6,256 nucleotides of DNA from an uncultured Paraburkholderia sp. (GTDB taxonomy: Bacteria; Pseudomonadota; Gammaproteobacteria; Burkholderiales; Burkholderiaceae): positions 1 to 6,256 of the forward strand of contig CALFSF010000272.1 of NCBI GenBank assembly GCA_937917025.1, in the 5' to 3' direction. Positions 6,136 to 6,256 of this stretch are shown one piece after another (within the stretch, counting starts at the first letter, position 1; each line of letters starts with the position of its first letter). The notes beneath the pieces are model-generated. The model did no database searches. It was not told the origin of the DNA and saw only the letters and a program-made list of their open reading frames with translations. A program made the position numbers and the translations under genes.

Positions 6136-6193
6136 TTCAGGCTCCCCCTTACGTTTCGGCCGCCTTCGCGGCGCCCGTCCAGCCCCCAAAATC

Positions 6194-6256
6194 ATGCTCG
6201 TCCTCGGCATCGAAAGCTCCTGCGACGAAACCGGTCTCGCGCTCTCTGACACAGAG
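6194..6256 (+). CDS. tsaD: tRNA N6-adenosine threonylcarbamoyltransferase TsaD, N-terminal 21 residues
   Basis: TsaD transfers the threonylcarbamoyl group to A37 of ANN-decoding tRNAs (t6A synthesis), working with TsaB and TsaE. Only the first 21 codons are in the window, reading MLVLGIESSCDETGLALSDTE. The GIESSCDET motif is the N-terminal signature of the Kae1/TsaD ASKHA fold and identifies the family despite the short length. The ATG at 6194 is preceded by a C-rich leader ending CCCCCAAAATC with no Shine-Dalgarno sequence. It is transcribed away from the rpsU operon. In E. coli tsaD is also divergent from rpsU, but there it is the direct neighbour; here a flavoprotein gene lies between them. 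Confidence 0.93.
   Translation, partial: MLVLGIESSCDETGLALSDTE

Noticed and set aside
5536..6249. Plus-strand frame of 237 codons ending inside tsaD
   Set aside because: Antisense to the flavoprotein and out of frame with tsaD, whose GIESSCDET signature fixes the real frame.
1..6256. A novel defence, mobile or biosynthetic system
   Set aside because: Every protein-coding stretch belongs to a recognised core family and all gaps are under 300 bases. There are no transposase, integrase, repeat-spacer arrays or unknown multi-gene cassettes.

Overview
This window is an ordinary, well-conserved housekeeping locus: the bacterial macromolecular synthesis operon (rpsU, yqeY, dnaG, rpoD) with the start of tsaD facing away at the right edge. 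The high G+C content suggests a betaproteobacterium of the Burkholderiales, most likely Burkholderia or Paraburkholderia. So do a primary sigma factor with a long Ala/Ser/Lys-rich N-terminal extension, a DnaG that begins IPHSFLQDLLNRVDIVDVV, and a gene order that includes yqeY and a yhiN-like flavoprotein. The genus is inferred from protein character, not from a search.

Layout, right to left in the direction of transcription of the main operon (minus strand). tsaD begins at 6194 on the plus strand and leaves the window after 21 codons. A 109-base divergent gap (6085-6193) separates it from a minus-strand flavoprotein of the HI0933/YhiN family (4867-6084). After a short gap with a strong extended -10 promoter comes rpsU (4583-4798). 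A 252-base structured spacer (4331-4582) holds three predicted RNA hairpins, the last a good intrinsic terminator. Then come yqeY (3884-4330), a 75-base spacer with a long GC-rich hairpin, dnaG (1937-3808, GTG start), a 93-base spacer with a second extended -10 promoter inside a hairpin, and rpoD (from 1843, cut by the left edge in region 2.2).

Together these genes link translation (bS21), replication initiation (primase), transcription (primary sigma) and tRNA modification (TsaD). The sequence suggests how unequal output is obtained from one gene cluster. rpsU has its own promoter and a terminator just behind it. dnaG has a GTG start, a poor ribosome site and a hairpin in front. rpoD has its own promoter and a good ribosome site. 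This matches the logic known for the E. coli operon, although the gene content and sites differ.

I found no mobile element, CRISPR, tRNA, rRNA, phage gene or unknown protein system. All long plus-strand reading frames here are antisense shadows of the conserved genes. The points worth a second look are regulatory: shared TGCTATAAT promoters, intercistronic hairpins and missing ribosome sites, plus the low-complexity segments of RpoD and DnaG.
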